Shown here: one piece after another, positions 1 to 11,594 of the stretch | Position numbering within the stretch: position 1 is the stretch's first letter | How the letters are laid out: each line of letters begins with the position of its first letter | From: Camillea tinctor | Taxonomy: Eukaryota; Ascomycota; Sordariomycetes; Xylariales; Xylariaceae | Direction of reading: 5' to 3' | DNA: 64,000 bases | Assembly: GCA_022578605.1 (NCBI GenBank) | Contig: MU394074.1 | Coordinates: 1 to 64,000 of the forward strand | Notes under the pieces: model-generated | Databases searched by the model: none | Told to the model about the DNA's origin: nothing | What the model saw: only the letters and a program-made list of their open reading frames with translations | Position numbers and translations under genes: made by a program

Positions 1-1744
1 TAAAAAATAAAAGGGCTATACCAAATTAGCTTTATTCGTTTTACATTTCCCCGAGTTCCCCCTATTTTCCCCCCGTTTTCCCTGCCATATTTTTGCCTCG
101 CCCCCCCCCCCCCCCCCCCCCCAATGAAGTGGTTCGTATGTGATGTACTTACATGGCTAATAAGGTTAGTCAGGTTACTAGGTTAGACCCTTGTTCCTTT
201 TTTAGTCGCCTCCCGCTTTCGGAGCCTTGCGAACATCGTCGTCATCAAGATTGGTACCTTGGCTGCTTGGCTATCTGCTTTATTACCGCTTATCCCTTTT
301 GTTTTATCTACATACCTAAATCTACTGGCCCCATGATGATTGATGATCAAGTAGGTGGTTGCACACATACAATTAAGTAAGGAAACAAGAAGGATATAAA
401 AAGAGAGAAAAAAAAGGAGAGGATATTCATGATCAATAGGCAGTAAGGGATAATAATAGTGACAGGTGATGAGATGTTCTAAATAAATCAATTCTTTGTA
501 GTGAAGTCGTAAGTAATAGTTCTACGGTCTTCTTTTTTCTTATGACTCGTTTCGTTTGCCTCGTTTCCATTTATACCTAGACGGAACCAGTTAAAAGGTA
601 TTTAAACTTATTAGTGGATAGATTGGTTTAGTCTAACTACTATGTAGTATGTATCTGCACTAGGTAGCAGTGTAGTACGTACTATGTACAAACTACTAAA
701 CTATTAAGTTACTAACGTGGTAGTACGGTACCACCAGCCGTTGATCCAACTAACAACTTTACTCTTCTCTGATGAGTTGAGTTGACTTGATTAACTTGAT
801 TGACTTGCCTATGTGCTGCTGACTTGACTACTACATACACTTCTCAATAACAATAATACCTACATATTAATTAGCTGGGCTTAGCTACGTAGCAGAACCT
901 GGTTTGTTCTACCTTATTCCCCCCTAAGGTTCCGCCCTTCTTTCAGTCAATCATTCATTCATTCATACATCCATCCCTCCCTTTTTCCCCCTTCTTCATT
1001 CCCATACCAATCCCAATTCCCACACTACTACTACTACTTACACTCCGTACACTACATATACACACACAACATACATAGGTTACTACACTACTACTATTAC
1101 TTTTTTTTTTTTACTTGACTTACCCACTTCCCAGCAGAGACCATTTGCCGCCGAGGCAAAACGTCAGAGTCAGAAAAAAGTCGTATCATCTTGTCCCCAT
1201 CCCTCGTCATTCAACCCTGATCGTGTGACGGGTTTACCCAACCGCCTCCGTTTTAAGTCATTGACTAGGTATGTTGTCTACTCTACTCCTTGGAAACACC
1301 CATTTGCTTGGTCCAGGCGTTCCCATTCCTACTTTCCCCTTCTTTCTGTTGCTCCACACCGTTCCGACCTTTTCTTTCATTTAAAAGCCGGCTTGTTTGG
1401 TCCTGCTAACAACCTTTAGACGCAGACGGTTATTTCCTACTTCCTCATCCGATTATCCTTCTGTTTTCCCTTTTCTTCCCTCCTTGATTTATCTTCCCTC
1501 TTCCAACCACCTTACAACCAACCAACCAACACCACAAGGAAGAAAAAAAAAGAAAAAGATATCGGTGCATCGCATCTTCTCGACGACAACGACAACCACC
1601 TTGTTCCCTTCGATCTTAACAAAAAAGCGAGAGGAAGACTATATCATTATCGTTCATACCATCATACGACCTTTGACTCGGTCAACCTTCCTACGCCCAA
1701 CCTCACTCTAAATATCCCACTCAACCAAACATCTATCCGCCACC
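1..1744. other. Intergenic and 5' leader region
   Basis: I see no gene here. The stretch is AT-rich, with repeated TAGGT/ACCTA words, a short ATTC repeat near 950-965 and a long pyrimidine-rich run from about 1400 to 1740. That run is probably the promoter and 5' leader of the AN1 gene downstream. Open frames in it are low-complexity and have no recognisable domain. Confidence 0.6.
101..122. repeat. Poly-C homopolymer (22 nt)
   Basis: This is an uninterrupted run of 22 C. Other long homopolymers in the window lie around the assembly gap near 48.9 kb, so the exact length here may not be reliable. Confidence 0.9.
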
Positions 1745-2278
1745 ATGCCTCCCGTCAAGCCTCGCTGCACTTTCAAGCAGTGCCGGTCCGCTGCCCAGCG
1801 CATCATTGGCGATTGCGGGTTCTGTGATGGTCACTACTGCGCGAAGCACCGGTTGTTGGAGGATCACAAGTGCACTGGTCTAGAAGACGTAAGCATATCC
1901 CCAAGCAACCCACCAGCGAAGGCAGAAGTAGAAGCAAGAGGAGGAGCAAGAGGAAGAGCAGGAGCAGAAGCCACATCATCATCTTCAATACCATCATCAC
2001 TGTTGTCCTTGGCGAAAAGTGACCCCAGTGGCACTACCACCCAGTGGTGGCTCGTGGGACTTGCCGAGTACCTCGCCGAGGGTGGCTTTGACAATGAACG
2101 GCCCTGAACATGTTCCGTCATTCTCCTATTATTAATGCTTCTTGCTTATGCATCATGGTTGTTTGGGCTGGTTGGCTGACATTCTGTTCTCTCCAATTCG
2201 CAGTGCAAGAAGGAGTCGCATGAGCGTAACGCCGCCCAACTCGAGGCCGAGCGCACTCAGGTCATCAAGGGCATATAG
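1745..2278 (+). CDS. AN1-type zinc finger protein
   Basis: This encodes a 72-residue protein that is almost entirely one AN1 zinc finger. Exons are 1745-1888 and 2204-2278, with a phase-0 GT-AG intron of 315 nt ending in TTCGCAG. Residues 6-46 carry the Cys/His pattern of the family (CTFKQC, CGFCDGHYCAKHR, HKC), and a short acidic/basic helix (KKESHERNAAQLEAERTQ) follows. AN1 fingers bind two zinc ions and occur in ubiquitin- and stress-related proteins, but for this short fungal form the partner is not known from sequence. The start ATG follows CCACC, a good context. The first exon reads on into the intron without an early stop, so an unspliced reading would give a false longer protein. The splice restores the conserved tail and a stop at 2276. 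Confidence 0.88.
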
Positions 2279-3588
2279 ATTCGCGGAAAAGGACATGTTC
2301 GAGCCGCTAAGGTTCACGCTATTGTCGGAAATCCACCATCGTGATGGTGTCAAGCTCCACACCTATCCACTGCGTCTGTTCTTATCGTCATCTCTCCCGA
2401 CCAACGGTGGCCCTCCTCCCACTTCTGCATCTGGTTACGAAACAAAGGGCGAAAAGGATGTCACTACTACTTCTTATCATTATTACCAACCTCACCCTAC
2501 CAGTCAGCCGCCTATTGACCCCTCTACACACCAACAATCCTATCTCCCTACCATTGGTCTCGTGACCCCGCGGAATGTTATATACTCTACACATTTGTTT
2601 CCGCCACAGCCTTTTGTCTTCTACGCGCATGGCGTTCTAGGGGAGGCGAACCATAAGCTTTGTGTTTTCTTTCCCTGTTTTACTTTCTTTATCCGAGTTG
2701 TCAGACCCTCTTCGCTGCATTTGGCCTGTGGATGGGGGCCGGTTGGCCATGAATCATATCATATAGATGCATATGCAGGGGGGGTTGGGGGATTGTTGAC
2801 CTTTGCGCACGAACCTCAACCAACATTCACCGGTAACATCTATACAGGAAGAGAGGGGGTGGGGGAGGATAGAGACGGCGGGAGAAGGACATAGAGGGAG
2901 CTACCAATGTCAGTTAGCTCCTCTTACCTCGTGCTTGTTTTTTTAAATTCAATTCTAGTTCACGTCTTTTTTTTTCTTCTGGGTGCGAATTTCCGGCAAC
3001 TATGCTTCTGTTATTGTACATAATGGTCTCGAGAATACCGAAAAAAAAAACAAAATTAACAATACCCCTTTCGATGGGGATCTCTTCCTATCTGCCTCAT
3101 TCATCTTTCTTGTGGAAGATCACGAGAGGATGAGAGGATTAGGAAGAGAGAATATTTGACCTTGAAAGATTGATTTTTCTATGACTTGCATGTGCCTTCG
3201 CATTTCATTGTTCTTCGTGACATGTCTAGATATACGTATGGTATATACTTACCTACCTCCATACCTATTAACCTGTGTAGAGGTAGGCTATTTATAAAAA
3301 CTATTTTGCCATCATGGATGGGATAAGGCGGTATTCCTACCTATCTACCTACAATACAATTTATTTACCAACACACCTGCCAAACCCGATTTACCCTTCG
3401 CCAAGACCGTACAGAACTTCGTCTAAGCTACTGACTTATACACGTAGCCTATATACTCCTTCACTCATTATGATTATTTGATCCTCCTATTTCCCAATTT
3501 CCATTCCCATTCCCATTTCTGTTCCTATATTTGAAAAATTTCTGATTTCCCTACCCAATCATTTCCCTACCTCTTCTTCATTATCCTC
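2279..3588. other. Intergenic region between convergent genes
   Basis: This holds the 3' ends of the AN1 gene (plus strand) and the endonuclease III gene (minus strand). The open frame running through 2142-2894 is a shadow of the AN1 exon in another phase. From 3220 to 3560 the sequence is dominated by short CCTA/TAGG words. I see no gene or structured RNA. Confidence 0.55.
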
Positions 3589-4881
3589 CTATTCCTCCTC
3601 CTCCTTCTTTACCAGCACTTTATCCTCCACTTCAACCTTCATCGCCAACCCCTCCTTCCCCTCCTCCTCCTCACCAACCTCAATCTCCGCCTTCACCCCC
3701 TTTTCCTCCTCCCTCCTCCTTCTCCCCTCCGCCACCTTCGCCCGATCCGCAGCCGGACACAACCCCTCCAGCCCAACCTCGCACTCCCCGCACCTCCCCC
3801 TGCTCCCCGGCCCCGGCAAACAAACCGTCTGCCCCAGCCCCACGAGCAGCCCGTTAATCTCGCGCCACTTCTCCCGCGGCAGCCAGCTCTCCAGCGCCGC
3901 CCGCGTCCCCTCGGGATCGCGCGTGCGGTGCCAGCGCCAGAGGTTCGTGATCCGGTGCACATGCACGTCGACGCCGATGCCCTCGGTGCGGCCCCACGCG
4001 GCGGACATGCACAGGTGGGCCATCTTGGGGCCGACGCCGGGGAGGCTGACGAGGCCGTCCACGGTGGGCGGTATGTCGCCGGCCCACTCGTCGCGCAGGA
4101 GCTCCGCCGCGCGCTTCAGGTAGCGCGTCTTGTTGTTGTGGAAGCCCACGGCGCGGATCAGCGCGTCGAGGTCGGCCGGCGATACCGCGAGCATGTTCTC
4201 GAGGTTGAGCCCCGGAGGCGCGCCGCCCAGCCGCGTCTGCAGGTTCCGCATCGCCGCCGCGTTCACCGTGTCTTTCGTCTGCGAGCTGAGCATCAGCGCT
4301 ACTAGCGTCTGGAACCGCTGGTCCCGCGCGCTGGCCCCCCGGTCCGCGAGCCGCTCGCAGCCCATGGTGTCGACCGCGGCCGGGTAGGCGGCGCCGCCCG
4401 GGAGCCGCATGCGCTGCACGGCGGCGTAGACGGCTTCCCAGTCGGAAGGGGGGGTTATGGTGGTGTGGCCGGTGGCGGGGTCGGTGGTTGGGCGGGCGGG
4501 CTTGCGTTGGCGCTTGGGAGGGGGCGCGGGTTTCTTGGGTTCGTCATCTGGTTCTTCTTCCTTTTCGGGTTTGATTTTTCGGGGCTTGCGGGGTGGAGGG
4601 GAGGGAGTTGTAGTCGCGGCGGTTTTGGTGGTAGCTACACTTGCGGTTGTAGTTGTAGCTCGCTTTCGCTTGCGTGACGCGGCAGAAGTAGAGGCGGTGT
4701 TGGGGATCACATCTTCAATGTCGGGACTAGAAGCACTGGTGGATAGAGACGCTTTCCCATTGACGTAAGCAAACCGAGCGAGCGAAGATCTGGTGATCCG
4801 ACGTGGTGGTGACGGAGCCGGGTTGGCCATGGTGCTGCGCAGTCTGTATGTGTCTTGGGATAGTAATCGGATAATTCTCAT
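3589..4881 (-). CDS. NTG1: Endonuclease III homologue (DNA glycosylase/AP lyase)
   Basis: This is a bifunctional DNA glycosylase/AP lyase of base excision repair, acting on oxidised pyrimidines; yeast Ntg1 works in nucleus and mitochondria. It is intronless, 430 residues. The first ~150 residues are basic and low-complexity, with NLS-like clusters (SRKRKR, PKRQRK). The HhH-GPD domain follows (about 185-385). The hairpin LPGVGPK places the catalytic Lys at 286, and GVDVHVHR places the catalytic Asp at 305. Four cysteines (354, 364, 367, 375) form the Fe-S loop as C-x9-C-x2-C-x7-C. The acidic tail contains SUMO-consensus-like sites (VKAE, MKVE; also IKPE near 105). Met1 precedes a short Arg-rich stretch, and a second in-frame Met at residue 18 (base 4830) has a better context, so dual targeting by start choice is possible. 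The family assignment is firm; the start is not. Confidence 0.93.
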   Translation of the reverse strand: MRIIRLLSQDTYRLRSTMANPAPSPPRRITRSSLARFAYVNGKASLSTSASSPDIEDVIPNTASTSAASRKRKRATTTTASVATTKTAATTTPSPPPRKPRKIKPEKEEEPDDEPKKPAPPPKRQRKPARPTTDPATGHTTITPPSDWEAVYAAVQRMRLPGGAAYPAAVDTMGCERLADRGASARDQRFQTLVALMLSSQTKDTVNAAAMRNLQTRLGGAPPGLNLENMLAVSPADLDALIRAVGFHNNKTRYLKRAAELLRDEWAGDIPPTVDGLVSLPGVGPKMAHLCMSAAWGRTEGIGVDVHVHRITNLWRWHRTRDPEGTRAALESWLPREKWREINGLLVGLGQTVCLPGPGSRGRCGECEVGLEGLCPAADRAKVAEGRRRREEEKGVKAEIEVGEEEEGKEGLAMKVEVEDKVLVKKEEEE

Positions 4882-5960
4882 TGGTGTTTGTTTTATTTTA
4901 TTTTATTGTTATTGTTTTCTTGCGCACAGAACTTCCCCAATTCCCCCCCTTTTATGAAATCAGGGATTCTCAAATCTCATCTATATGGTATCGTAACAGC
5001 GTTAACCCAACACAAGGCACTTACTGATACTTAAATTTATTTAAGTATATACCTAGGTATGTAAAGAAGTATAATATTGTATCGTTGGTACGTTTGGAAA
5101 TTCCGTAACCTTTAGGTTTGATCCAATAAACTAGCACTACTATATGCTATGTAAGCACAAACGTAAAGTATCGTTTCGATTGGTGCAACTCCAAACCCCA
5201 TAAATCAATGGGACGTTCTAGACGATCCATTCTAAAAAACCCCCTTCCTATCTCCAGAGCCTCCGAAGTTTAGGTTGGCACACTAGGACCCTGCATAATC
5301 CGACCCACCGACCCATTCTTCTTGCGATCAAATGCAGGGGTTGAGAGGATGTGGTGACGTTGTTCTGCGTACCTAGTTGGTGGGGCATCGGACACACGCA
5401 TAGGTTATGTATCTTTACATACATATCGCGTTATAATGGATATTCTCTAAGCACTTACTACTTACTAGGTTAGGTATGTTGTAGTATATTATAGACATTT
5501 ATAGGATGGTCTATGTAAAGAAGATACCGAATAGGTAGCTACATATGAAAATATAGGTTAGGGGTAATGACGTATCTAGATCGAGATTTAAGAGTCACAA
5601 GAGGATATCTTAATTCATACATGAATAGGAGTATATATTGTGAGAATCTGCAGAAGATCCGTGGAAACTAACATATGCCCCTCTATGAAGTGACCCTCTA
5701 TTAATACATCTCTGGCCTCCTTTACTCTACTATTGGTACAAACAAAACAAAAACAGTTTCAAGTAAATACACCTCATACGCCTGAATGCTGTGTGGCACC
5801 CATCTTTAGAAACCCCCTTTGGTACATAATCCCTAGTAAAAGTATAGGTGAATAATTCTCGCTCGCTATGCTGTCTTGACAGTCGAAATAGTAACCTTGG
5901 AAATCCAGTATATCGACACCACTCTATAATATTATACAGCCCACGCCACATCTACCATTA
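4882..5960. other. Intergenic region
   Basis: This is the promoter side of the endonuclease III gene and the 3' side of the lipase gene, both on the minus strand. It is AT-rich with scattered TAGGTA words. No coding frame is supportable. Confidence 0.55.
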
Positions 5961-7406
5961 TCAAATGAGGAATTCCTCTTTGAGCCAGTGCCCAAGGACA
6001 ATGTGGCCCTCGCTGAACCTCGCGGAATCGGATCGAACGATAATAGCCGCGTGACTATGTCGAACTTTGTGAATCCAGACGGTGTATTTACGCCAACCTA
6101 CACTATCCAGGGCCGAAATCATGGAAAACTGGCTTGGTGTGAGCGCAAGAGTTGGTGCGTATGGATGCGATTGTCTGCGCTCGAGTGCGAGCAGTTCCGT
6201 CTCCTCCTCGTCTAGCGCGTCGTCCCCTTCGTCATCCGAAGGGGCTAAGTATGATTGCTTCTGGGAGCTGTTTAGATTCTCGTACACGTCCTCAACAGTC
6301 CCACGGATGTCCTTGATCCACAGTGACATGCGATATTTCTCGATTTCGATACCTGCCAGGCCTGTCTCATGGAGCTGTATTCGCCGCGAACTGCGGAAGG
6401 TTTGCACTACCGAGTTCAATAAGAACGCGGCGATTCCCACGGGGATAAAGATAGCTAGCGCAACAACCAATGGAGCTTGTTTGAGGTATGCCACGCTGTC
6501 GTTGGCTACCGACCCAAACGTCTTAGGGCCACCCTTTGGAACCAAGGGCGATACGGGATTAGCCGGGTCGAGGACTACATCTTCGTATCCTTTAATGTAG
6601 TTGGGCTTGATTTTACTCGTATCGGTGTAAGGATCCGTTTTCGCGATTCCCGTAGTGTAGTATACAGCGCTTCTATCATTAACAGCATTGGCATACAGTG
6701 TCCTCCGCTTGAACTTCTTAAGACCAGACATGAATATGGATTCGGGATCGGCAAGTATAGCGAGCAACGGTCGTCCGGTCTCGCGAAAGTCGTCGATAGT
6801 GAAGAGTTGCCGACCCGACATGGACAGAGTCCGCGCACCTAAGACATTCCAAATGTGGTTATACCATCCGCGCAAGGGGCTGCGGACGCCCAGATGTGGC
6901 GACGCAAATGTGGTGAAGTTCTATACGAGCGTTTCATTGTAAGTTGTGAAATTCACGAGTACTTGGAGGGTGCAAATGACATACCACTGGTTCCACTTGA
7001 TCTAGTATCCCCTTTGCATACAAAAGCCCGACAGCATAGCGAGCAACTAGACCTCCCAGAGAATATCCAACGATACTGAGTTTCGTAATGTTGCCCCCTT
7101 TGCTCTTGATCAGTTCTAGCTCTTCCTCAATTTCGAGGCAGACCCGCTCTCCGCCCCTTTCGATTCCGTCATAGGTGAAGCTGCCACTATTTCGCTTCGC
7201 GGCAAGGATATAGAGCTTGTCTTCGGAATGGGTAGCCCTTAGAGCTTTTGCGATCGATTTCATATGGTTTGGATTGCCCCATAACTGCAGATGAACAGGG
7301 ACATGGTCAGTATTGGTGTAGTCACACGAGAGAATGGAGATGATCATACGCCATGAACTAACACACAAAGGTGGTCCGCAGACACGCTCCCACCAGTAGA
7401 TTCCAT
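5961..7406 (-). CDS. LPL1: DUF676 lipase/serine esterase, LPL1-like
   Basis: This is a predicted alpha/beta-hydrolase of the DUF676 family. Yeast Lpl1 is a lipid-droplet phospholipase, so a role in phospholipid or lipid-droplet homeostasis is inferred. The gene has three exons (7350-7406, 6985-7284, 5961-6920) and encodes 438 residues. Introns of 65 and 64 nt are phase 0 and restore the HG-LWGNPNHM oxyanion-region motif and the NFTTFASPHLGVRSP motif. The nucleophile elbow GYSLGG is at residues 92-97 (Ser94). The catalytic His is probably in the terminal GHIVLGHW segment. One hydrophobic segment (about 268-291, beginning APLVVALAIFIP) could anchor it to a membrane or droplet, and an acidic loop (DDEGDDALDEEE) lies downstream. 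The start was chosen as the only ATG giving a complete N-terminal strand, LCVLVHG. Confidence 0.9.
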
Positions 7407-8688
7407 GGCTTTAAGTGATCGCGACAGGTAAAGTACGAGTAAGCGACAACGATAGTGACGGTGATGGTGATGTTACTGTAAGAATAGAAGGTATGTATGT
7501 TGTATTCGAGTTGTCTCGAAGGGGGGTAGAGACTTAAAGAGGCCAAAAGGGTTACTCCCAGGTTAAGTGGATATAGATTGATTAGGTAGATACGTAGATT
7601 AAGTATATGTATAAATGTAGAAGCACGGTGTTAAGGGACAATTTTATGTCCGTTGATGCATGTAAGCTGACAAAGGCGCAGAGTGTACGCATAACCTTAG
7701 CAGGCTTGGGTAGGCGTAGACATGTATAATATCAGCTCCATCAACGGGGTTCCCGGGGCCATAACCTTCTAATAACAAGGACAGGGGCTTGTTGATTTTA
7801 GCGGTACGAAGTACTAGTGTACACAGATGCACAGGTGTACTACACTCCCTACACTTTATACTTGTACACTAAAACAATAAACTGGATTTAGATGCAAGGA
7901 TAGTAAAAAGATGGAAATTCCCCTAAACCTTGAATTGTTTGGTAGGTACATACATTACGTATACACTCCACGACTTTAGGATAATACAACTGCATAACTC
8001 CGTAGGCACCTACGCAGCTAGGGAATAGATGGCTCTCTCCTATCTTGTAGTAGTATACCGATGTACGTAGTGTAGTAGGCTTATTGAGGTGTATGTAGGT
8101 AATGTATGTAACACTAGGTACCTATAGGGAAAGCTATGTATGTCATGTGGTCCGTGCTCACAACACGGGTCGTTACCTTAGGTAACGGAAAGGTAGGTAC
8201 ATCAAGGCTTCCATGTCCTCATCACACAAACACAAGCTACGCTACATCTAGGTACTATGTAACTTTAAACCTCATCAAAGTACATTGTGTTTATTGTCCG
8301 TGAAGCCAGCCGGGTACATATTGCTTTTTATAAGATTTCCAACACTTGTGTTTGGAAGTGCTACCTAATAAACAAAACCAAACACATCACGTGAAATACA
8401 ATACACCCTATCCTTCTACTACTTTACTTCTTCGAACCTGAACATATTTCTATCTCATTATCCGTTCAGCTAACTACTATCGTTCTCGATCCGCCTCAGT
8501 CTAACTGCACCAACAATTCTTTCGTAATCCTAAGTCTCGGGACCTTGAAACCTTAAGTTCTTTGTCCTCGTATTTAGGGCATCAGTTAGAGGTATCTATA
8601 TTGGCAACCATAAAAGAAAAAAACGTTATATGTCATCTGGTCCCCTTACGCATACGTACCACCGCCATACGTACTGGTACCTACCATC
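7407..8688. other. Intergenic region, divergent promoters
   Basis: This is shared upstream DNA of the lipase (minus) and REX3 (plus). It is rich in TAGGTA/TACCTA words between 7960 and 8300, and includes an inverted repeat at 8171-8187 (CGTTACC, 3-nt loop, GGTAACG). I see no coding frame. Confidence 0.55.
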
Positions 8689-9007
8689 ATGGCTAGTTCA
8701 CTAGCATCTCTCAAAAGCTTTCCCTGCCCAGCAGGTAATAAATGCACAGCATTCCAATGTCTCTTCAACCACGAGGATGGCACCAATACCCATGTCGAAG
8801 AGCAATCACTTGCCAAAAACCCAAATCCGCCGGCTACTGCTGATCAAGATTCGCCGCGCAAGCGCATCAAACTCAGTTCTATGACCCCATCAACTCCGTC
8901 TACAACACATCAGGACCTATCGACAACCCCTGAAATTGGGAAAGCGGAACCCGACAAACGGAAAGATCTATCTTTGACGCAACCAAAGCTCACTGATACT
9001 GCTACTG

Positions 9008-9059
<52 letters not shown>

Positions 9060-10734
9060 GTCTCCTGCTATGTCTCCTGCTATGTCTCATGTCAACCGGG
9101 CTCAGGCCTCTACTAGTGCCAAAACCCCTACGTCGTCATCTCCAAAACCCTCTAAACCTCTTAGTACTCCCCATGCTACCATTAAATCTTCCCCCAAGCC
9201 ATCCCCCATATCATCTCCCAAATCATCTCCCAAGCCATCCCCTAAACCAGAAGCCCTTAACCCTCGACTACTCAAGAAGTCACCAGCTACTCATAATGCT
9301 CGCCTCATGCTTGTCAAGGCTCTCCACAATGAGTACGTTCGTCTCAATACCGAACTCAAGGGGATTGCCAAGGAGGATGAAAAGGAATTGTTGCTCTCTG
9401 GGCAGGAACTCATCACCAAAACCCTAGACGACGAGCAGGAGATAGCGACCAAAAAAACTGCAGTCTATAATAATGCTATCAGGAACAAGATCCTCACATA
9501 CAAGCGTATGAAGGTGCCACAGTGGAAGGAGGAGAGAGCTAATATCCTCAAGGCACACAAATCTGAGGAGTCAAGCCAGGCGCCAGTTACGTATGAACCT
9601 ATCGTCACTGGCTTAACGCTACCCCAGGAGATAGACTTTCTACATCGTCTAGTTTGGCCCTTGGCTGGCATGGAGCGTTACGGTTATGTCTCTGCTGTTC
9701 CCTCAGATGATGATATCAAGGCTGCACGAGAAGCCGTAGAGGCTTCGAGAAACACAGAAGTATGCGATAGATGCACACGAAGATTCCAGGTGTTCCCTGG
9801 ACGTAGGGAGGAAGACGGTGCGCTGGCTTCCAATGGATCTTGCACTTATCACCCCGGGAAAATGTACTATCCTGAGAGATCTGCCGGTGAAAAGACCAGT
9901 CCTCCCAAGAAGTACCGTTGCTGTCACCAAAGTGTCGAAGATGAGTCAAGCACAGGCTGCACTACGGCGCCGACCCATGTGTTCAAGACAACGGACCCGA
10001 AGAGACTAGCTGCTGTGCTGAACTTTGCCGAAACCCCACCGAACCCCGATGTTCCCGCCGACCGGGCTGTCTGCTTCGACTGCGAAATGGGCTATACTGT
10101 CTACGGCACGGAGCTGATTCGAATTACCGCGGTAGCCTGGCCCAACGGCGAGGAGCTTCTCGACGTTCTCGTCCGGCCCATAGGCGAGCCCATGGACCTC
10201 AACACCCGCTACTCGGGAGTCCGAGCCGAGGACATGGCCGCGGCGGAAATCCTGAAGCCGGGCGACGACCACCGGCCGACGCTGGTCCCTTCCCCGGACC
10301 CTTCCAAGCCGCCCCAGCGCAAGCTCAAGCTGGCCCCGTCCCCGAAAGCGGCGCGGGACCTGCTGTTCTCGCTCATCGCGCCCTCGACGCCGCTCATCGG
10401 CCACGGCCTCGAGAACGACCTCAACGCGGCGCGCGTCGTGCACCCCACGTGCGTCGACACGGTGCTGCAGTTCCCGCACCGCCGCGGCTTGCCCGTCCGC
10501 AACGGCCTCAAGATGCTCACCGAGACCCTGCTCGGCCGCAAGATCCAGGTCGAGGCCGACGACGAGAACGGGAACCCCGCCGGCCACGACAGCGCCGAGG
10601 ACGCGAGGGCCGCCGGCGAGCTCGTGCGGCTCAAGGTCCGCGACGAGTGGAAGACCATGCGCGCTAAGGGCTGGGCTATCGAGGATGGCCAGATTGTCCC
10701 GCCGAAGGGGATGGGTGGTACGGCGGGGGCGTGA
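8689..10734 (+). CDS. REX3: RNA exonuclease 3 (DEDDh 3'-5' exonuclease)
   Basis: This is an intronless gene of 681 residues for a DEDDh-family 3'-5' RNA exonuclease. Yeast Rex3 trims the 3' ends of RNase MRP RNA and other small RNAs. The N-terminus (MASSLASLKSFPCPAGNKCTAFQCLFNH) is a CCCH-like zinc motif. A long disordered Ser/Pro/Thr/Lys region follows, containing a run of 14 alanines (residues 109-122) and SPKPS repeats. The region around residues 364-425 holds Cys pairs and an HPGK motif typical of fungal REX3. The exonuclease domain has all DEDDh residues: D464 and E466 in FDCEMG, D577 in GHGLENDLNAAR, and H633 and D638 in HDSAEDAR. GC content rises sharply in the catalytic half. The start ATG is in a good context (CATCATGG). 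Confidence 0.94.
9013..9054 (+). repeat. (GCT)14 microsatellite coding poly-alanine
   Basis: Fourteen pure GCT codons lie inside REX3 and encode alanine residues 109-122. They are preceded by alternating GCT/ACT codons. The lack of synonymous variation points to recent slippage rather than old selection for the protein tract. Confidence 0.95.
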
Positions 10735-11594
10735 GCAGGAGGAGTTGTGATGGGCCAGGTGGATAGCTAGCCGGCACGTCCTGGGCTTGAAATCGTGGAT
10801 TGCGGCGGTACCAGGCAGTATGAAGAAGGCGTGGCAAGGACCGAAAAAGAACGTCTTATTGCTTAATAGGCGGGTGGTGCCCTGGCCTAGAAAAGGGGCA
10901 CTGGGGGAAGCGGTCTTATGATAGGGGAGGTAATACCCCCCTCTTCTCCCTTCCCCCCTTTTCTCCGGGTTTTTTTTCTTTCTCTTTTCTTTTCTTGTAT
11001 TGTAGAAGCATGTAGAAACAACGATTTTTCTTCTCTTTTTTCTTGTTAAAAGGGTTTTTTTTTTTCGGAGAGATAAATTAGAATACCCCAATGCCTTAGT
11101 TAGGGTTGGACATAGTTGTATATCAAAAGTCAACGAGTTCTTTAACCTAGTTCAAGGCACATGTGAGTGAGAGAGCAGGGAATAAAGTCCAATAACGAGT
11201 TCCTTGACTCTTCTTCCCCCCCTCCTTTTTTTTTCTTTTTGCTCTCTTTATCTTTATCGTGATGATAATGACACATATTATTCATAATTCCTCCCCTTTG
11301 AAGTGGAGAGCCGGGCAAACGTCTTCCCCCCTTCTGATAGTATAGTATACACAGTGAGCCCTTTGAACCTCTCCTCCGCCCTTTCATCTCCACCCCCCCT
11401 TTTTTGTCTTCTTTTTCGTCTTCACTTAGAGCCCTCTCCTAGTAAGAAGACCATGTACTATTTCTCCGTAGCTAGCTAGCTAGTCTAGTACAGTAGATTT
11501 TCTTTTGTCCCTTTTTTCTCCCCCGGTCATTCACTCACTCACTCACTCACTCACTCATGCAAAACACACGCACTCTCTCTCTCTCTCGTCTTTC
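10735..11594. other. Intergenic region between convergent genes
   Basis: This contains the 3' ends of REX3 and prohibitin-1. It has pyrimidine- and purine-rich tracts (10930-11060, 11210-11250) and no supportable gene. The long minus-strand frame at 10006-11133 is antisense to REX3 and has no recognisable domain. Confidence 0.6.
11531..11557. repeat. (ACTC)n tetranucleotide microsatellite
   Basis: A tandem TCAC/ACTC tract lies just beyond the prohibitin stop codon (3' side). A (CT)n tract follows at about 11573-11587. Confidence 0.9.

Noticed and set aside
2142..2894. 250-codon plus-strand frame after the AN1 gene
   Set aside because: It reads the second AN1 exon in a different phase and continues through the 3' region with no domain.
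10006..11133. Minus-strand open frame of 375 codons over the end of REX3
   Set aside because: It is antisense to the GC-rich exonuclease domain, starts in a poly-purine tract and has no recognisable domain. REX3 explains the region fully.
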